Assembly: GCF_900110575.1 (NCBI RefSeq)
Contig: NZ_FOEF01000027.1
Location: 46,676-110,675, forward strand
Direction: 5' to 3'
Length of the DNA stretch: 64,000 bases
DNA from: Amycolatopsis saalfeldensis
GTDB lineage: Bacteria; Actinomycetota; Actinomycetes; Mycobacteriales; Pseudonocardiaceae
Shown here: one piece after another, positions 35,185 to 43,196 of the stretch
How the letters are laid out: every line of letters begins with the position of its first letter
How positions within the stretch are numbered: position 1 is the first letter of the stretch
The notes under the pieces: model-generated
Database searches by the model: none
What the model was told of the DNA's origin: nothing
The model's input: the letters and a program-made list of their open reading frames with translations, nothing else
Position numbers and translations under genes: made by a program

Positions 35185-36336
35185 TCAGCCGACGGTGACG
35201 CTGGGGGCGCCTTCGCCGACGCCTTCGCCCGCCGCTTCGGCGATGCGCATGGCCTCTTCGATCAGCGTCTCCACGATCGCGTGCTCGGGCACGGTCTTGA
35301 TGACCTCGCCCTTGACGAAGATCTGCCCCTTGCCGTTGCCGGAGGCGACGCCGAGGTCGGCCTCGCGGGCCTCGCCCGGACCGTTCACGACGCAGCCCAT
35401 CACGGCGACGCGCAGCGGGACCTCCATGCCCTCGAGCCCGGCGGTGACCTGCTCGGCGAGGGTGTAGACGTCCACCTGCGCCCGCCCGCACGACGGGCAG
35501 GAGACGATCTCGAGCTTGCGCTCCTTGAGGTTCAGCGACTGCAGGATCTGGATGCCGACCTTGACCTCTTCGACCGGCGGGGCGGACAGCGACACGCGGA
35601 TGGTGTCGCCGATGCCCTGGCGCAGCAGCGCGCCGAACGCCACGGCGGACTTGATCGTGCCCTGGAACGCGGGCCCGGCCTCGGTGACGCCCAGGTGCAG
35701 CGGGTAGTCGCACTGCTCGGCCAGCAGCTCGTACGCGCGCACCATGACCACCGGGTCGTTGTGCTTGACCGAGATCTTGATGTCGTGGAAGTCGTGCTCG
35801 GCGAACAGCGAGGCCTCCCACAGCGCCGACTCGGCCAGCGCCTCGGGCGTCGCCTTGCCGTACTTCTCCAGGAGCCGCTTGTCGAGCGAGCCGGCGTTGA
35901 CGCCGATCCGGATCGGCGTGCCGTGGTCCTTCGCGGCCTGCGCGATCTCCTTGACCTGGTCGTCGAACTTGCGGATGTTGCCCGGGTTCACGCGCACCGC
36001 GGCGCAGCCGGCCTCGATCGCGGCGAACACGTACTTGGGCTGGAAGTGGATGTCGGCGATCACCGGGATCTGCGACTTCTTCGCGATCGCGGGCAGGGCC
36101 TCGGCGTCGTCGGCCGAGGGGCACGCGACCCGGACGATGTCGCAGCCGGCCGCGGTCAGCTCGGCGATCTGCTGGAGGGTGGCGTTGACGTCGGAGGTCA
36201 GCGTCGTCGTCATCGACTGCACGGAGATGGGGGACTCACTGCCGACACCGACCGAACCCACCTTGAGCTGGCGGGTCTTGCGGCGCTCGGCGAGGACGGG
36301 GGGCGGCAGAGCGGGCATACCTAGCGCGACGGTCAC
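35185..36336 (-). CDS. ispG: 4-hydroxy-3-methylbut-2-enyl diphosphate synthase (flavodoxin/ferredoxin)
   Basis: This 383-aa Fe-S enzyme converts MEcPP to HMBPP in the non-mevalonate isoprenoid pathway, cytosolic. Family segments are VQSMTTTLTSDVNATLQQI, DIHFQ, RVNPGNI and HLGVTEAG. The 4Fe-4S ligands are in SCPSCGR and VMGCVVNGPGEA. GTG 36336 (VTVALGMPALPP) is the likely start. The rip1 and dxr genes lie upstream on the same strand, a conserved actinobacterial order, but a strong hairpin at 36412-36454 separates them, so ispG may have its own promoter in the 118-bp gap. Confidence 0.97.
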   Translation of the reverse strand: MTVALGMPALPPPVLAERRKTRQLKVGSVGVGSESPISVQSMTTTLTSDVNATLQQIAELTAAGCDIVRVACPSADDAEALPAIAKKSQIPVIADIHFQPKYVFAAIEAGCAAVRVNPGNIRKFDDQVKEIAQAAKDHGTPIRIGVNAGSLDKRLLEKYGKATPEALAESALWEASLFAEHDFHDIKISVKHNDPVVMVRAYELLAEQCDYPLHLGVTEAGPAFQGTIKSAVAFGALLRQGIGDTIRVSLSAPPVEEVKVGIQILQSLNLKERKLEIVSCPSCGRAQVDVYTLAEQVTAGLEGMEVPLRVAVMGCVVNGPGEAREADLGVASGNGKGQIFVKGEVIKTVPEHAIVETLIEEAMRIAEAAGEGVGEGAPSVTVG

Positions 36337-36411
36337 CACCCCAGCGTACCTACACCGACCGGACGACATTCAACGAAGTCAACCGTCACGGTGAGCAGTA
36401 TTACGCCCTGT

Positions 36412-36454
36412 CCGGGCGGCACCGGCCGGGTCGTGCCCCGGCCGGTACGCCCGG
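36412..36454. terminator. Hairpin between rip1 and ispG
   Basis: Stem ACCGGCCGGG (36421-36430) with CCCGGCCGGT (36437-36446), extended by CCGGGCG (36412-36418) with CGCCCGG (36448-36454). It directly abuts the rip1 stop and could terminate or attenuate transcription into ispG. Confidence 0.7.
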
Positions 36455-37678
36455 CTACTGCAAGCGGATCGGGTTGACGATGTCCGCGGTCACCGTCAGT
36501 AGCGTGATGCCACCGCCGATCACGACGATCACCATCGTGACCGCGGAGAGCTTCGTGTAGTCGACCGGGCCGCCCGCCGCCTTGCCGCGCAGCCCGCGGA
36601 TCCAGTCGCGCACCCGCTCGTACCAGACGATGGCGATGTGCCCGCCGTCCATCGGCAGCAGCGGCAGCAGGTTGAACACACCGATGAAGAAGTTCAGGCT
36701 GGCCAGCAGGAAGAAGAACAGCTGCCACAGGCCCTGCTGCACGGCCTCGCCGCCGATCCGGCTCGCGCCGACCACGCTGACCGGGGTGTTCGGGTCGCGC
36801 TCGCCGCCGAAGATGGCGCTGACCACGGCCGGAATCCGCTCCGGGAACTGGACCAGCCGCTGCGCGGTCTGGGCGAACATGGTCCCGGTGAAGGAGAACG
36901 TGGCGCCGACCGCGGTGAGGCCGTTGTAGTGCAGGTTTGCGGGCGGGACCACGGTCTTGGCGCCCATCATGCCGACCTCGCGCACCGTGCCGTCGCTGGT
37001 GAGCCGCTTCACCCGCGGGATGTCGATGACCAGGTTCTTCGTCGCGTTCCCCCGCTGCACCACGACCGGCGTCGGGCCGCCGGCGTCCTGCACGACCTTC
37101 AGCACGTCGGTCCACGCCGGGGTCGGCTTGCCGTTGACCGACAGGATCTTGTCGCCGTGCATCAGCCCCGCGGCCTTGGCCGGCTGGGGCGAGCCCGGCG
37201 GGCAGGACTCGTCGTTGAGCTGTGCGGTGGTGGTCGCCGCGCGGGCGCACGAGGTGGCGTCGATGACCGGGGGGATCGGCTCGGACGCGGCGGCGATGTT
37301 CGGCAGGCCCATGGTGACCGCCATCAGGTAGAGCACCACGAAGCCGAGCAGGAAGTGGGTGATCGAGCCCGCGGACATGACCACGGTGCGCTTCCAGGTC
37401 TTGAACCGCCACATCGCGCGCGGCGCCTCTTCCGGCGTGACCTCGTCCAGCGCCGTCATGCCGGCGATGTCACAGAACCCGCCGAGCGGGATCCACTTCA
37501 GGCCGTACTCCGTCTCGCCGCGGCGCCAGGAGAAGACCGTGGGCCCGAAGCCCACGAAGTAGCGCCGGACCTTCATGCCGAACGCCTTGGCGGTCAGCAT
37601 GTGACCGGCCTCGTGCAGCGCGACGGAGATGCAGATCCCCAGCGCGAACAGCACCACCCCGATGATGTAGGCGAGCAC
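36455..37678 (-). CDS. rip1: Site-2 intramembrane zinc protease (Rip1/RseP, M50)
   Basis: This 407-aa membrane metalloprotease cleaves anti-sigma factors or other membrane substrates. The first helix contains HEAGH (H22, E23, H26). A PDZ domain follows at about 140-225 (GLMHGDKILSVNGKPTPAW), with the third zinc ligand in LLPLLPMDGGHI near residue 335. Two further helices complete the fold. In mycobacteria Rip1 cuts several anti-sigma factors. Its start is only 3 bp after the dxr stop, so the two are translationally linked. Confidence 0.95.
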   Translation of the reverse strand: MLAYIIGVVLFALGICISVALHEAGHMLTAKAFGMKVRRYFVGFGPTVFSWRRGETEYGLKWIPLGGFCDIAGMTALDEVTPEEAPRAMWRFKTWKRTVVMSAGSITHFLLGFVVLYLMAVTMGLPNIAAASEPIPPVIDATSCARAATTTAQLNDESCPPGSPQPAKAAGLMHGDKILSVNGKPTPAWTDVLKVVQDAGGPTPVVVQRGNATKNLVIDIPRVKRLTSDGTVREVGMMGAKTVVPPANLHYNGLTAVGATFSFTGTMFAQTAQRLVQFPERIPAVVSAIFGGERDPNTPVSVVGASRIGGEAVQQGLWQLFFFLLASLNFFIGVFNLLPLLPMDGGHIAIVWYERVRDWIRGLRGKAAGGPVDYTKLSAVTMVIVVIGGGITLLTVTADIVNPIRLQ

Positions 37679-37681
37679 GCG

Positions 37682-38887
37682 CTACTTCCCCTTACCCAGC
37701 ATTGTCCCAGCACGCGCGCGAGCCCAGCGCTCGGCGGCGAGTACATCTTCGACGTCGCGAGGCACGCGACGCCACTCGTCGGCGGCTTCCACCACCTGCG
37801 AAACAGTGTCCACAATCGAGGTGAAACCGGCGTTCTGCGCCAGGAAGGCCGCCACCGCCTCCTCGTTCGCGGCGTTGTAGACGGCCGGCAGGCAGCCGCC
37901 CTCGGCGCCCACGTGGCGGGCCAGCTCGACAGCCGGGAACGCCTCGTTGTCGAGCGGCTCGAACGTCCAGCTCGCCGCCGTGTCCCAGGTGCAGGCGGCC
38001 GCGGCGCCCGGCACGCGCTCGGGCCAGTGCAGCGCGAGCGCGATGGGCAGCCGCATGTCGGGCGGGCTCGCCTGGGCGATCGTCGAGCCGTCGGTGAAGG
38101 TCACCATCGAGTGGACGATCGACTGCGGGTGCACGGTGACGTCGATGCGCGCGGGCTCGATGCCGAACAGCAATGCGGCCTCGATCAGCTCCAGGCCCTT
38201 GTTGACCAGGGTCGCGGAGTTGATGGTGATCAGCGGGCCCATCGACCATGTCGGGTGCGCCATCGCCTGCTCGACGGTGACGTCGGCCAGGCCGGCCCGC
38301 TTCCGCCCGCGGAACGGCCCGCCGGACGCGGTGAGCACGAGCCGCGCCACCTCGTTGTCCCGGCCCGCGCGCAGCGCCTGCGCGATGGCGGAGTGCTCGG
38401 AGTCGACGGGCACGAGCTGGCCCGGCTTCGCGGCGGCGAGCACGAGCGGCCCGCCCGCGATCAGCGACTCCTTGTTGGCCAGCGCGAGCGTGGAGCCGGT
38501 GGCCAGTGCCTTCAGCGTCGGCTCGAGGCCCTGGGACCCGGGCAGGGCGTTGAGGACGACGTCGACGTTCACCGCGTCGATGAGTTCCGTCACGGCGTCG
38601 GCGCCGGCGAAGATGCGCGGGATGCGGAACTCGCCCTTCGAGTAGCCGCGGCGCTGGGCCTCGGCGTACAGCGCGAGCTGCAGGTCCTCCACCGCTGTGG
38701 GCCTGCTGACGGCGACGGCGGCCACCCCGTGGGCCAGCGCCTGGGCGGCCAGCGCCTGCGGGTCGGACCCGCCGGCGGCGATCCCGGCCACGGTGAACAG
38801 GTGCGGGTTACGGGCGGCGACGTCGAGGGCCTGTGCCCCGACGGACCCGGTCGAGCCGAGCACGAGGACGCTTCGCGAGGTAGTCAT
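37682..38887 (-). CDS. dxr: 1-deoxy-D-xylulose 5-phosphate reductoisomerase
   Basis: This 401-aa NADPH enzyme converts DXP to MEP, the committed step of the non-mevalonate isoprenoid pathway. The NADPH motif is VLVLGSTGSVGAQALDV. Metal and substrate residues lie in PVDSEHSAIAQAL (Asp, Glu), TASGGPFRG and the HPTWSMGPLITINSATLVNKGLE stretch. Pathway partner ispG is encoded 1.3 kb downstream on the same strand. ATG 38887. Confidence 0.97.
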   Translation of the reverse strand: MTTSRSVLVLGSTGSVGAQALDVAARNPHLFTVAGIAAGGSDPQALAAQALAHGVAAVAVSRPTAVEDLQLALYAEAQRRGYSKGEFRIPRIFAGADAVTELIDAVNVDVVLNALPGSQGLEPTLKALATGSTLALANKESLIAGGPLVLAAAKPGQLVPVDSEHSAIAQALRAGRDNEVARLVLTASGGPFRGRKRAGLADVTVEQAMAHPTWSMGPLITINSATLVNKGLELIEAALLFGIEPARIDVTVHPQSIVHSMVTFTDGSTIAQASPPDMRLPIALALHWPERVPGAAAACTWDTAASWTFEPLDNEAFPAVELARHVGAEGGCLPAVYNAANEEAVAAFLAQNAGFTSIVDTVSQVVEAADEWRRVPRDVEDVLAAERWARARAGTMLGKGK

Positions 38888-38991
38888 CGCCGTTCATTAT
38901 CGCCCGCGGTGGCGCGGGCCGTGTCCGCGGAGCACCCGGCGGTGTGGGATCATTGCGGCGTACGAGGTTCAGCGGGTCAGGAGGAGTGATC

Positions 38992-39246
38992 GTGGCAGGC
39001 AAGGCGATCGAGAAGCGGCCCGAAGTGGACCCCCGCGACGAGCCCTCGGCCGAGTGGGGCTGGCACGGCTCGTTCCCGAAGGCCACCCGCGTCGCCGGCT
39101 GGATCAGCGTCGTCGTGCTGCTGCTCATGCTGAAGGGCAACCACGAGAACAACACGGAGAACGTCTGGCTCGTCGGCCTGGCGATCTTCCTGGCGTTCCT
39201 GCTGGTGCTCGACATCCGCAAGCGCCGCACGGCCTGGCGCAAGTAG
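38992..39246 (+). CDS. DUF2631 small membrane protein
   Basis: This 84-aa protein starts VAGKAIEKRPEVDPRDEPSA, continues with EWGWHGSFPKATRVAGW and has two transmembrane helices (about 33-47 and 56-74) before a basic end RKRRTAWRK. The pattern matches DUF2631 of actinobacteria, function unknown. GTG 38992 is placed 7 bases after GGAGGAG; an earlier GTG at 38986 is too close to that site. It is divergent from dxr. Confidence 0.85.
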   Translation: MAGKAIEKRPEVDPRDEPSAEWGWHGSFPKATRVAGWISVVVLLLMLKGNHENNTENVWLVGLAIFLAFLLVLDIRKRRTAWRK

Positions 39247-39272
39247 TTCCCCGTTCGCTACCTTGCGGGCTT

Positions 39273-39938
39273 ATGAAGTCGCGCTGGGTTGCTCTCGTTC
39301 TTTCGGTCGTGGCCGGTGTGGCGCTGTTCGCCGCCCCGGCCACCGCTGCTCCCGCACCGCCGGTGGTCCGGTGCTCCTTCACGCCGACGCCCGACAACCC
39401 AGCCGCACGCCCGGTGGTCCGGCCGCTGCCGTTCGCCCTCACCCGCGGGACCATCGACGTCACCTTCCGCTTCAACTACGGCCCGGTGACGATGCGCCTG
39501 AACAGCGGCGGCGCGGCCCCGTGCGCGGTGGCGAACATGGCGAGCCTGGTCCTGCAGCACTTCTACGACCGTTCGCAGTGCTGGCGCCTGTCGAACTCGG
39601 CGCGGCTGGGCGTGCTCCAGTGCGGTGACATCTACGAAGTGGAGAAGGGCGGCCCCGGCTACAAGTTCCCGGACGAGGTCACCGGCGCGGAAACGTACCC
39701 GCGCGGCACCGTCGCCATGGGCAACCAGGGTCCGGGAACCAACGGCTCGGAGTTCTTCATCGTGCACTCCTTCGCGCACATCCCGGCGCAGTATTCGGTG
39801 CTGGGGACCGTGGTGAGCGGCATGTCGGCGCTGGACCGGATGGTGGCGGACGGCATCATCCCGACCGACCCGAACGGGCCGCTGGACGGGGCGCCCAAGC
39901 ACCCGGTGAAAATCGAGCGGGCTTCGTTCGGCTGGTAG
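39273..39938 (+). CDS. Secreted cyclophilin-type peptidyl-prolyl isomerase
   Basis: This 221-aa exported protein has a signal peptide at about 1-26 (ending ATAAPA). The cyclophilin domain covers about 55-218, with typical DRSQCWRLSNS (variation on the usual FHRV region), QCGDIYEVEKGGPGYKFPDE, GTVAMGNQGPGTNGSEFFI and YSVLGTVVSGMSALDRM. Three cysteines in the exported part (C34, C84, C104 or nearby) could form a disulphide. Its role would be folding of exported proteins. ATG 39273, 26 bp after the DUF2631 gene. Confidence 0.9.
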   Translation: MKSRWVALVLSVVAGVALFAAPATAAPAPPVVRCSFTPTPDNPAARPVVRPLPFALTRGTIDVTFRFNYGPVTMRLNSGGAAPCAVANMASLVLQHFYDRSQCWRLSNSARLGVLQCGDIYEVEKGGPGYKFPDEVTGAETYPRGTVAMGNQGPGTNGSEFFIVHSFAHIPAQYSVLGTVVSGMSALDRMVADGIIPTDPNGPLDGAPKHPVKIERASFGW

Positions 39939-39940
39939 AG

Positions 39941-40606
39941 CTACTCCCCGACGAAGGTGACCGTCTCGCCGAGCGGCGCCCGGCCGGTGCGGGCGGAATC
40001 GGCTGCGACGTCCTCGGTGCCGATCGACATACCGCAGAAGAGGATCAACTCGCCCGGCGGTGAAAGCACCTCCGCGACGGTCCGGTGAAACTTCGCCCAC
40101 GCCATCTGAGGGCAACTGTGCAGCCCTTCGGCGCGCAGCAGCAGCATGACCGTCTGCAGATACATGCCGACGTCGGACCATTGGGGCGAGCCGAGGTCGC
40201 GGTCGAGGTAGCAGAACAGCGCGGCGGGTGCGCCGAAGCAGTCCCAGTTCGCCGAAGCGGCCCGCTGGCGCGCCTCGATGTCCTCGCGCGGAATGCCGAG
40301 TGCGCCGTAGCGCTGCTCACCGAAAGCGGATCGGCGCTCGCGGTACGGGGACTTCAGCCCGGACGGGTACTGCTCGTACTCCGGCTCGTCCCAGGAATCC
40401 CCCATGGCCAAGCGCTCGGCGGCGCGCTTCTTGATCTCGGCCAGCGGCCCGCCGGTCACCGCGTAGACGTGCCATGGCTGGAGGTTCGATCCGGACGGCG
40501 ACCAGGCCGCGGCGGACAGGACCCGCTCCAGCGTCTCCTTCGGGACGGGCCGGTCGAGGAATCCGCGCACCGCCCGCCGGCTCGTGACCGCCTCATAGAC
40601 GTCCAA
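39941..40606 (-). CDS. Nitroreductase-family flavoprotein
   Basis: This 221-aa FMN enzyme reduces nitro compounds, quinones or similar. The N-terminal FMN-binding SRRAVRGF, the SPSGSNLQPWHVYAV block and the C-terminal FCGMSIGTED (variant of the usual GYP region) are present. TTG 40606 is the likely start (LDVYEAVTSRRAVRG), with GGAGG upstream. The 99-bp gap to the MarR gene contains the operator at 40651-40687, so it is probably MarR-controlled. Confidence 0.9.
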   Translation of the reverse strand: MDVYEAVTSRRAVRGFLDRPVPKETLERVLSAAAWSPSGSNLQPWHVYAVTGGPLAEIKKRAAERLAMGDSWDEPEYEQYPSGLKSPYRERRSAFGEQRYGALGIPREDIEARQRAASANWDCFGAPAALFCYLDRDLGSPQWSDVGMYLQTVMLLLRAEGLHSCPQMAWAKFHRTVAEVLSPPGELILFCGMSIGTEDVAADSARTGRAPLGETVTFVGE

Positions 40607-40650
40607 GGTCGCCTGCCTCCGCCCGACGTGCTCATCTCCGTTTCACTCAA

Positions 40651-40687
40651 GATAGTATCACTCGATACCATATTGATCGACACTATC
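40651..40687. promoter_or_regulatory. Inverted-repeat operator between MarR and nitroreductase genes
   Basis: An inner repeat GTATC-ACTC-GATAC (40655-40668) is nested in outer arms GATAGT (40651-40656) and ACTATC (40682-40687), in a conspicuously AT-rich stretch directly upstream of the nitroreductase. MarR dimers bind such short palindromes. Confidence 0.6.
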
Positions 40688-40705
40688 TCTGCAACAGGAG
40701 CGCGC

Positions 40706-41191
40706 CTACGCCCCGCTGTCCGCGGGGTAGGCGATCCGGGTCAGCAGATCCGTCAACTGCTCCAGCTCGCCCGGCCGCAGCTCGGCGGCCAGGGGTCCGG
40801 CCAGTGGCTCTGCCGTCACATGAACCGCGTCGAACAGCTCAACGCCCTCGGGCGTGATCTCCACGGCCCGCGCCCGCCGGTCCCCCGGAACGGTCTTGCG
40901 CACGGCCAGCCCCCGGCGCTCCAGGTCGTCCACGACCCGCATGATTCCCGCCTTGTCCGAGCCCGTCGCCGCCGCCAGGTCCCGCTGCACCGTGGGCCCG
41001 CGATCGACGAGCACGATCAGCGCGGCGAAATGCCGCAACTCGATGCCGTGCGGCCGGAGCGCCTCCGTCATGAGCGCGGCCGCACGCCAATGCGCCCGGC
41101 GGAGCAACAATCCGAGAGCGAAGGGCGATTCATCCCCGGGACGGTCCGTCGCGCGGGAAGCGGCGGTTCCACGAGGAGTCGAGGCGGGCAT
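40706..41191 (-). CDS. MarR-family transcriptional regulator
   Basis: This 161-aa winged-helix repressor has its DNA-binding core at about 55-110 (TVQRDLAAATGSDKAGIMRVVDDLERRGLAVRK, wing PGDRRARAVEITPEG) flanked by dimerisation helices. The disordered 22-residue N-terminus is unusual for MarR. It lies between an MFS exporter (upstream) and a nitroreductase (downstream), all on the minus strand, a common detoxification arrangement. ATG 41191. Confidence 0.9.
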   Translation of the reverse strand: MPASTPRGTAASRATDRPGDESPFALGLLLRRAHWRAAALMTEALRPHGIELRHFAALIVLVDRGPTVQRDLAAATGSDKAGIMRVVDDLERRGLAVRKTVPGDRRARAVEITPEGVELFDAVHVTAEPLAGPLAAELRPGELEQLTDLLTRIAYPADSGA

Positions 41192-41242
41192 GAGAACACG
41201 TTAGCGGCAGAATCACCTGCGGGAATCCCGGTGCGACGGGAA

Positions 41243-41278
41243 AGGGCCGGACCCCGCCCGCAGGCGACGCCCGGCCCT
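41243..41278. terminator. Terminator-like hairpin after the MFS exporter
   Basis: AGGGCCGG (41243-41250) pairs with CCGGCCCT (41271-41278) around a 20-nt loop, just downstream of the minus-strand MFS stop. Moderate stem strength. Confidence 0.5.
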
Positions 41279-41294
41279 CGGCCGAAAGAAGGCC

Positions 41295-43064
41295 CTACCG
41301 TTCGCTGGAAGGAGCCACCAGCTCGCTGGGCCCGCCGCCCGACTCGCCGGCCACCGCGGCCAGTTCTTCGCCCACCGATTCCGACGCGACCGCCTTCTTG
41401 CTCTTCGTGAGCAGCGAAGCCACCGCGCCGATCAGGCACACCACGATCGCGAAGCCGAACGCCACCGCGAGGCCGTCCTGGAACGGGCCGGAGATCAGGT
41501 TCGGGAAGAAGCTGCGGCCGGTCAGGAACGAGGCCTGGTCCGGTGGCAGGGTGGCGAGCTGACCGCCCAGCAGCTGCTGGATCGGGTTGTAGCCGAGGAA
41601 CGCCGCGAAGAGCACGGCGACCGCGGGCAGGTGCGCGATCTGGTCGGCCGGGCCGGGCTGGACGCCGTGGGCGGTCAGGCCCGCGCTCATCGCCGCCGGC
41701 AGGTTGTTCGACAGGCCCGCGATGATCAGGCTGAAGAAGAAGCCGATCGACAGCACCATGGCCGCGTTCTGGAACGTGGTCATCATGCCCGCGCCCGAAC
41801 CGCGGGCGTCGGCCGGCAGACTGTTCATCACCTCGGCGCGGTTGGGCGAGGAGAACATGCCCATGCCGATGCCGTTGATCAGCAGGATCGCCGCGAACGC
41901 CCAGTAGTTGAAGTTCACCGGCAGGAGGATCAGCAGCAGGAAGGTGATCGCCGTCAGCACCAGGCCGGTCGAGGCCAGCATCCGGCTGCCGATCCGGTCG
42001 GAGAGGATGCCCGAGGTCGGCGCGGCGACCAGGAAGCCGACCGTCATGGGCAGCATGTAGATGCCGGCCCAGAGCGGCGTCTGCTCGAAGGTGTAGCCGT
42101 GCTGCGGCAGCCAGATGCCCTGCAGCCAGATGATCAGGATGAACTGCAGCCCGCCGCGCCCGAGCGAAGCGGTCAGGTTCGCCAGGTTGCCCCAGCTGAA
42201 CGCCCGGATCCGGAACAGCGAGAGCCGGAACAGCGGGTTGTCCACCTTGGTCTCGATCACGATGAACGCGATCAGCACCGCGATGCCGCCGATCAGGCAG
42301 GACAGCACCATCGGGCTGCCCCAGCCGGTGGGCGAGGAGCCGTAGGGCTGGATGCCGTAGGTGATGCCCACCAGCACCGCGATCAGGCCGACGGCGAAGG
42401 TGATGTTGCCCCACCAGTCCATCCGCGCGTGCTTCCGGATGCCGGTGTCGTGCAGCTTCAGGTACGCCCAGACCGTGCCGATGACCCCGATCGGGACCGA
42501 CACGAGGAAGATCAGGTTCCAGTCGATCGGCGCCAGCACCCCGCCGATGACCAGGCCGAGGAACGAGCCGGCGATCGCCGCGACACCGTTCATGCCCAGC
42601 GCCAGGCCGCGCTGGTTGGACGGGAAGGCGTCGGCCAGGATCGCCGACGAGTTGGCCATCAGGAAGGCGCCGCCGACGCCCTGCACGATCCGCCAGCCGA
42701 TCAGCCACAGCGCGGCCGCGTCACCGTCGAACCAGGTGATGGCCAGCATGATCGACGAGAACGTGAAGACCGCGAAGCCCAGGTTGTACATCCTGGCCCG
42801 CCCGTACATGTCGCCGAGCCGCCCGAAGCTCACCACCAGCACCGCGGTGACCACGAGGAATCCCATGATCATCCACAGCAGGTAGCTGGTGTTGGACGGC
42901 TCCAGCGGGTTGATCCCGATGCCCTTGAAGATGTCGGGCAAGGCGATCAGCACGATCGACGAGTTGATGGTCGCGATCAGCATGCCCAGCGTCGTGTTGG
43001 ACAGCGCGATCCACTTGTACCGCGGCCCCAGCTCCGCGACCGAATAAGTCCTGCGCTCCGCCAC
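41295..43064 (-). CDS. MFS drug exporter, DHA2 (14-helix) family
   Basis: This 589-aa membrane transporter is probably a proton-driven efflux pump. Family marks are the first helix NTTLGMLIATINSSIVLIALP (motif with the conserved Asp replaced by Asn at the usual LD...I site), RLGDMYGRARMY (motif A) and GWRIVQGVGGAFLMANSSAIL (motif B/C region). A long loop at about 470-545 precedes the last helix; the tail is acidic. GTG 43064 is preferred, with AGAGAGG upstream. Neighbouring MarR and the inverted repeats upstream (43092-43127) suggest regulated drug efflux. Confidence 0.9.
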   Translation of the reverse strand: MAERRTYSVAELGPRYKWIALSNTTLGMLIATINSSIVLIALPDIFKGIGINPLEPSNTSYLLWMIMGFLVVTAVLVVSFGRLGDMYGRARMYNLGFAVFTFSSIMLAITWFDGDAAALWLIGWRIVQGVGGAFLMANSSAILADAFPSNQRGLALGMNGVAAIAGSFLGLVIGGVLAPIDWNLIFLVSVPIGVIGTVWAYLKLHDTGIRKHARMDWWGNITFAVGLIAVLVGITYGIQPYGSSPTGWGSPMVLSCLIGGIAVLIAFIVIETKVDNPLFRLSLFRIRAFSWGNLANLTASLGRGGLQFILIIWLQGIWLPQHGYTFEQTPLWAGIYMLPMTVGFLVAAPTSGILSDRIGSRMLASTGLVLTAITFLLLILLPVNFNYWAFAAILLINGIGMGMFSSPNRAEVMNSLPADARGSGAGMMTTFQNAAMVLSIGFFFSLIIAGLSNNLPAAMSAGLTAHGVQPGPADQIAHLPAVAVLFAAFLGYNPIQQLLGGQLATLPPDQASFLTGRSFFPNLISGPFQDGLAVAFGFAIVVCLIGAVASLLTKSKKAVASESVGEELAAVAGESGGGPSELVAPSSER

Positions 43065-43091
43065 AGTCGAAGACCTCTCTCGCTCAGTTCC

Positions 43092-43127
43092 CTTAGCTAG
43101 GCTAAGCAACTTGCTTGCGTAAGGCAA
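43092..43127. promoter_or_regulatory. Operator candidates upstream of the DHA2 exporter
   Basis: CTTAGC-TAG-GCTAAG (43092-43106) is a perfect 6-bp-arm repeat. TTGCTTGCGTAAGGCAA (43111-43127) is a second, imperfect MarR-like palindrome. Both lie within 65 bp of the exporter start, where a repressor would block transcription. Confidence 0.55.
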
Positions 43128-43196
43128 CCAAGTTTCGGAATCGTTTGCGAGAGACCGGTCACAATCACTTGAACGTCCTTTATGGACTGTTTACTT

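Noticed and set aside
36377..36382. TTGACT on the minus strand as -35 of ispG
   Set aside because: No -10-like hexamer at 16-19 bp; the best candidates are 22-24 bp away, so no promoter is called.
40480..40500. GGTTCGATCC motif resembling a tRNA T-arm
   Set aside because: It is inside the nitroreductase (antisense of the SGSNLQP segment) and no cloverleaf can be drawn around it.
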